Shown: positions 60,654 to 64,000 of the stretch, piece by piece
How the letters are laid out: the number at the start of each line of letters is the position of its first letter
How positions within the stretch are numbered: the stretch's first letter is position 1
Assembly (NCBI GenBank): GCA_030068145.1
Contig: JAPJBO010000624.1
Location: 1 to 64,000, forward strand
Reading direction: 5' to 3'
DNA: 64,000 nucleotides
Source: Diplonema papillatum
Lineage: Eukaryota > Euglenozoa > Diplonemea > Diplonemida > Diplonemidae
Notes under the pieces: model-generated
What the model was told of the DNA's origin: nothing
Database searches by the model: none
The model's input: only the letters and a program-made list of their open reading frames with translations
Made by a program: the position numbers and the translations under genes

Positions 60654-62212
60654 TCTTAAAAAAACCCAAACTGATCGTCCCTGGTGATCGACGGTGACAA
60701 AAGAGTAGGCATGTTCGTTTGTTCGTGGCGGGAGAGGATGATCCTAGTAGTAGTGAGTGACCGTGACGGTCTAGGCAATCTTCTCCCAACGCACTGCCAG
60801 AGCTCTCTTTCGTTCTTGCAATTCAATTGTTTATACGAAAAAAAAAAAAAAAAAAAACATCAGAACGACGTATATCGTCGACCGCACAAAAGAAGTCACC
60901 CGGAGACTCTAAAATCCCGGATTCTCAAGCGAACTACAACTCTAAAAAAAAAATTGGGATCGTCGGAAACACAAAAAGATGTCGGCAGCACGAGACAACA
61001 GACTGGCGCACATAGTCGGAAACACAAAAGAAAAATATGTAGTTTTCTAGCGAACTTGAGCTCCAAAAACAGCCACCCGGAGGCGCTTTTTTTATTTTTC
61101 TTTTTATTTTTACACCACGTTTTGCACCCTCTCTTCTGTCTCTCTCTCTCTCCTTAAAAAAAGGTTTTGCCCCAAGAAGAAGGCGCAGGGGGGAGGAGGC
61201 GGTATCGGCGGGGGGTGAATTCCCCACTGTACGACCGTACCGAGAGAGGGGGCTGAAAAAATGGCCTGCCCGCGAGACGCGCCACCAATCCACAGTGGGG
61301 CTGAATCCCCCGGCCACCCCTTTCCCTCCCCCATCCCAATTGAAAACAATCCAGCAACATAGAAAACAAAAACTTTCACTCTAAAAAAAAAAAAAAAAAG
61401 AGTGAATCAAGAGCCCCTGCATCCCTTTTGCGTGGAGGCCAGTGCGGAAAAAAAAAAAAAAAAAAAATCACAACGTCTCTCGTTCTTTCTACAAGTTCCA
61501 AAAAAACGAATGCACGGGAGGGGGAAGACTTTCTCCAACGAACTTTCACTCTAAAGAAAACCGCACACCGATGCGGTTTCAGTTGGAAAAATTGGCGACT
61601 GATCATGATCAGAAGTGCTCGGGCGGTTCAGTTTCCCCACACATCGTGCGCAAATGTCTCTTGTTCTTTCTCCAAGTTTCAAAAAAAAAAGAAAAAGAAA
61701 ATAAATCCAAGAGACTTCGAGTCCAAAAAAAAAAAAAAAAAAAGAAAAAAAATGCACTCTAGAAAATCCCGATGATGGAGAAAACCTGCCCCCTCCAAAC
61801 AGCGGAACCCTGGCACTTGCTGTCATACCGGATGAATACAACAGCGAAAACGGAAAATAATAGCAGAAAAAAAGAAGAGAGACTGTCTAAAGGTCCTTTT
61901 AAACCTCGATATTGCTCAACGAAGAAGTAGCCAGCCTTGCACCTCGCTACCTTCAATCAAAAAAGAACCTTTGAACCACACAATAAACGCGAAAAAAAAA
62001 AAAAAAAAAAACGCTTAAAAAAAAACTTTCACTCTAGAAAAAAATATTGCTTTATTATGGGCCCAGCGGAGGATGAAAGTGGAGCTCTTCATGTGCAAAG
62101 AAAACGTCTAAATCACGATTCCGAAACGACAACATGAATACATCGGCTACAGAAGATGAGACCGGGCATCTAAAGTTTTCACTCTAAAAAAAAAAAAAAA
62201 AAAAAAAAAAAA
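60654..62212. other. Spacer with hairpin repeats and many A runs
   Basis: A hairpin repeat is at 60894-60950 (GTCACCCGGAGACTCTAAAA, then ATCCCGGATTCTCAAGCGAA). It is followed by GATCGTCGGAAACACAAAAA at 60958. ACTTTCACTCTAAA ends precede A runs at about 61373, 61549, 62024 and 62176. No gene is seen. Confidence 0.5.
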
Positions 62213-62572
62213 CACCAAAAAAAAAAAAAAAAAAAAAGCCAGTCTTCTTTAAAAAGCAAACCAAAAAAGAAGAAAACCAGTCTAAAGAAAGCAGTTTGAA
62301 AACACACAATCCCTACAAACCCGGAGTTTCAAGCGAACCTTTCCCTCTAGCACCGCTAAAAGAAGAGAAGGTTTTTGCGCCCTGAAACAAAAGGCGAAAA
62401 AACTGCTCTAGGAGAACCAGGGGATTAGCTTCTGAATCCACATTTGGACAGTCAGTCCAAATTTGGAAGCCGGCGGGGAAAAAGAAAAAGAAACCGTCTA
62501 AACAAAATGGCACTGCACCACCCGGCATAGGGTGGCAGTGCAATCCAAGGACCTCAGGGCCCAGCATAGTCG
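62213..62572 (+). repeat. Direct duplication of about 360 bp, copy 1
   Basis: Runs from CACC plus an A run to CCCAGCATAGTCG and is repeated almost exactly at 62589-62945. Contains a hairpin-motif piece (CCCGGAGTTTCAAGCGAACC) and two strong hairpins: CATTTGGAC-5 nt-GTCCAAAT, and GCACTGCACCACCC-6 nt-GGGTGGCAGTGC. Confidence 0.9.
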
Positions 62573-62588
62573 AAAAAAAAAAAAAAAA

Positions 62589-62945
62589 CACCAAAAAAAA
62601 AAAAAAAAAAGCCAGTCTTCTTTAAAAAGCAAACCAAAAAAGAAGAAAACCAGTCTAAAGAAAGCAGTTTGAAAACACACAGTCCCTACAAACCCGGAGT
62701 TTCAAGCGAACCTTTCCCTCTAGCACCGCTAAAAGAAGAGAAGGTTTTTGCGCCCTGAAACAAAAGGCGAAAAAACTGCTCTAGGAGAACCAGGGGATTA
62801 GCTTCTGTATCCACATTTGGACAGTCAGTCCAAATTTGGAAGCCGGCGGGGAAAAAGAAAAAGAAACCGTCTAAACAAAATGGCACTGCACCACCCGGCA
62901 TAGGGTGGCAGTGCAATCCAAGGACCTCAGGGCCCAGCATAGTCG
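62589..62945 (+). repeat. Direct duplication of about 360 bp, copy 2
   Basis: Second copy, offset by about 376 bp, separated from the first by an A run. Only a few substitutions (for example TGAATCCAC versus TGTATCCAC), so the duplication is recent. Confidence 0.9.
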
Positions 62946-63907
62946 TGAAGATACGTCGCATCGCGCTGTATTGAGCCCATTCCTGAGTGAGGACGCAAAA
63001 AGCCCTTAACCACACACGGACGAACGACGCATGTATGCGTCGTTTAATACAAGGTTATTCCTGTGAGCATGTACGAAGCCAAATACTCATCGATTAAGTG
63101 GTCGTCGTTTGTTTTATTGGAAATATATGGCACAGGTCTTTCAAATGCGACCTTCATCGGGTAGAAATATCTCTCTGAGTATGACCTGAGGCTTACCCAA
63201 AAAAGTCCCTTTTTCCCCAATTAACACACCCCCCCGCCCCGTGCATGAGAGGCAGTGCTCTGCCTAAACATTAAACTAAGATTTTCCCCCCGCCGTCCGT
63301 ATGTGGTTAATTCGAAAAAACCATTAGTGGTCCAAATTTGGAAAATGGGCCGGAGACCAAACTAATGCCCTGCTTTCACTCCAAAAAGCAAATAAGAACT
63401 CCAAAAAGCAAATAAGAACTCCACGAAGGAATGTACTTGGTGTCGGTCACAAACAGTCCCGGAGTACAGTGTCCCGCGCTCCAAAAAAAAAAAAACACCC
63501 CTGGTCCCCAACATCAAACCGTCCTGAACGGCAGAGTTCTGTCTCTGCCTGAGGCTTCATGAACATAAAGTTCTCCCCCTCCTTTCATTAAAAAAAGCGC
63601 AACTTTGTTTCCCTAGGAAATGCGATCCGTGTCCTCAAAGCGAGGTTCCGTCCCACCCTTCCCCCCTCTCAGTGTGATCAACAAAAAGCTAAAACAAAAG
63701 AACGCCGCAACAGTTCTTGTGGAGATCCTCTATCCTCGCCCGTATTCTTTCAACCCATCTCTTTTGTTGTTACCACCACCACTCTCCCCACGCCCGCGCG
63801 AACATCATACAAACCAAGTCAAAGCCAATTACCCCCGTCTCAAAGTTAAGAAAGCAGAGAGACGACGAAAAATCAAAACAGTGCAAACCCCAGAGTGTAC
63901 CTTGCGT
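62946..63907. other. Spacer with a partial triple-palindrome repeat
   Basis: Bases 63240-63290 carry GTGCATGAGAGGCAGTGCTC, TGCCTAAACATTAAACTAAG and ATTTTCCCC. A segment like 53130-53163 is at 63328-63362. CAAAAAGCAAATAAGAACTC is doubled at 63383-63421. No gene is seen. Confidence 0.5.
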
Positions 63908-63951
63908 GGCGTCAAAAGCTGGGTATAGGGGCGAAAGATCCATCGAACCAC

Positions 63952-63991
<40 letters not shown>

Positions 63992-64000
63992 AGAACCAAA
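63908..64000 (+). rRNA. LSU rRNA fragment (domain II), runs off the window end
   Basis: Contains GGGTATAGGGGCGAAAGATC, CGAACCACCTAGTAGCTGGT and TCCCTCCGAAGTTTCCCTCA, then GGATAGCTAG, a near-exact match to conserved LSU domain II. The sequence before about 63905 does not look like the expected upstream rRNA, so the 5' edge is abrupt. The window end hides how far it continues. It could be a fragment or one module of a split rRNA gene. Confidence 0.9.

Overview
The window comes from a nuclear genome of an unidentified unicellular eukaryote. Evidence for this: eukaryotic-type LSU rRNA fragments, non-LTR reverse transcriptases with zinc-finger tails, a hAT transposase fragment, a tandem CCCH/Tudor-like protein, several families of inverted-repeat elements, and very long microsatellites. 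No bacterial operon structure is present. I cannot name the lineage; the LSU fragments are the best handle for doing so.

Layout. 1-4.5 kb: two head-to-tail copies of a 5'-truncated non-LTR retrotransposon (family 1). 4.8-5.6 kb: a tandem array of 265-272 bp units. 6.8-8.4 kb: the only convincing host gene, an intronless 520-residue CCCH zinc-finger/Tudor-like protein ending in a 36-A run. 8.5-22.2 kb: no convincing genes; dispersed repeats, inverted-repeat elements, two LSU rRNA fragments and the first (CA)n tracts. 22.2-25.4 kb: a 22-bp satellite. 26-32.7 kb: a (CA)n region in which every retrotransposon copy (family 2, plus a diverged relative) is bounded by CA repeats. 32.7-46 kb: inverted-repeat elements (two with 4-bp target duplications), a third truncated family-1 copy at 39.8-40.5 kb and a hAT fragment at 43.1-43.6 kb. 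46-64 kb: more inverted-repeat elements, an 11-bp minisatellite, a retroelement-like family with (ACT)n tails, and a last LSU fragment running off the window end.

The most interesting system is the pair of retrotransposon families with a shared C-terminal cysteine/histidine module, C-x2-H-x4-C-x2-C-x(5-13)-CC-x(1-4)-HH, present in two or three repeats. Family 2 also has an RNase H domain and sits inside (CA)n arrays: seven pieces, all in one orientation, border CA repeats. The simplest reading is a retrotransposon that targets, or makes its tail from, CA microsatellites.

A second theme is polarity. All recognisable coding regions read on the + strand. At least three short dispersed repeat families (a hairpin motif ending in TTTCACTCTAAA, a motif containing GATCGTCGGAAAC, and a triple-palindrome element) also occur almost only on the + strand. 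This would fit long one-directional transcription units or an orientation-biased insertion process.

All identity statements are by eye; no alignment, folding or database search was run.
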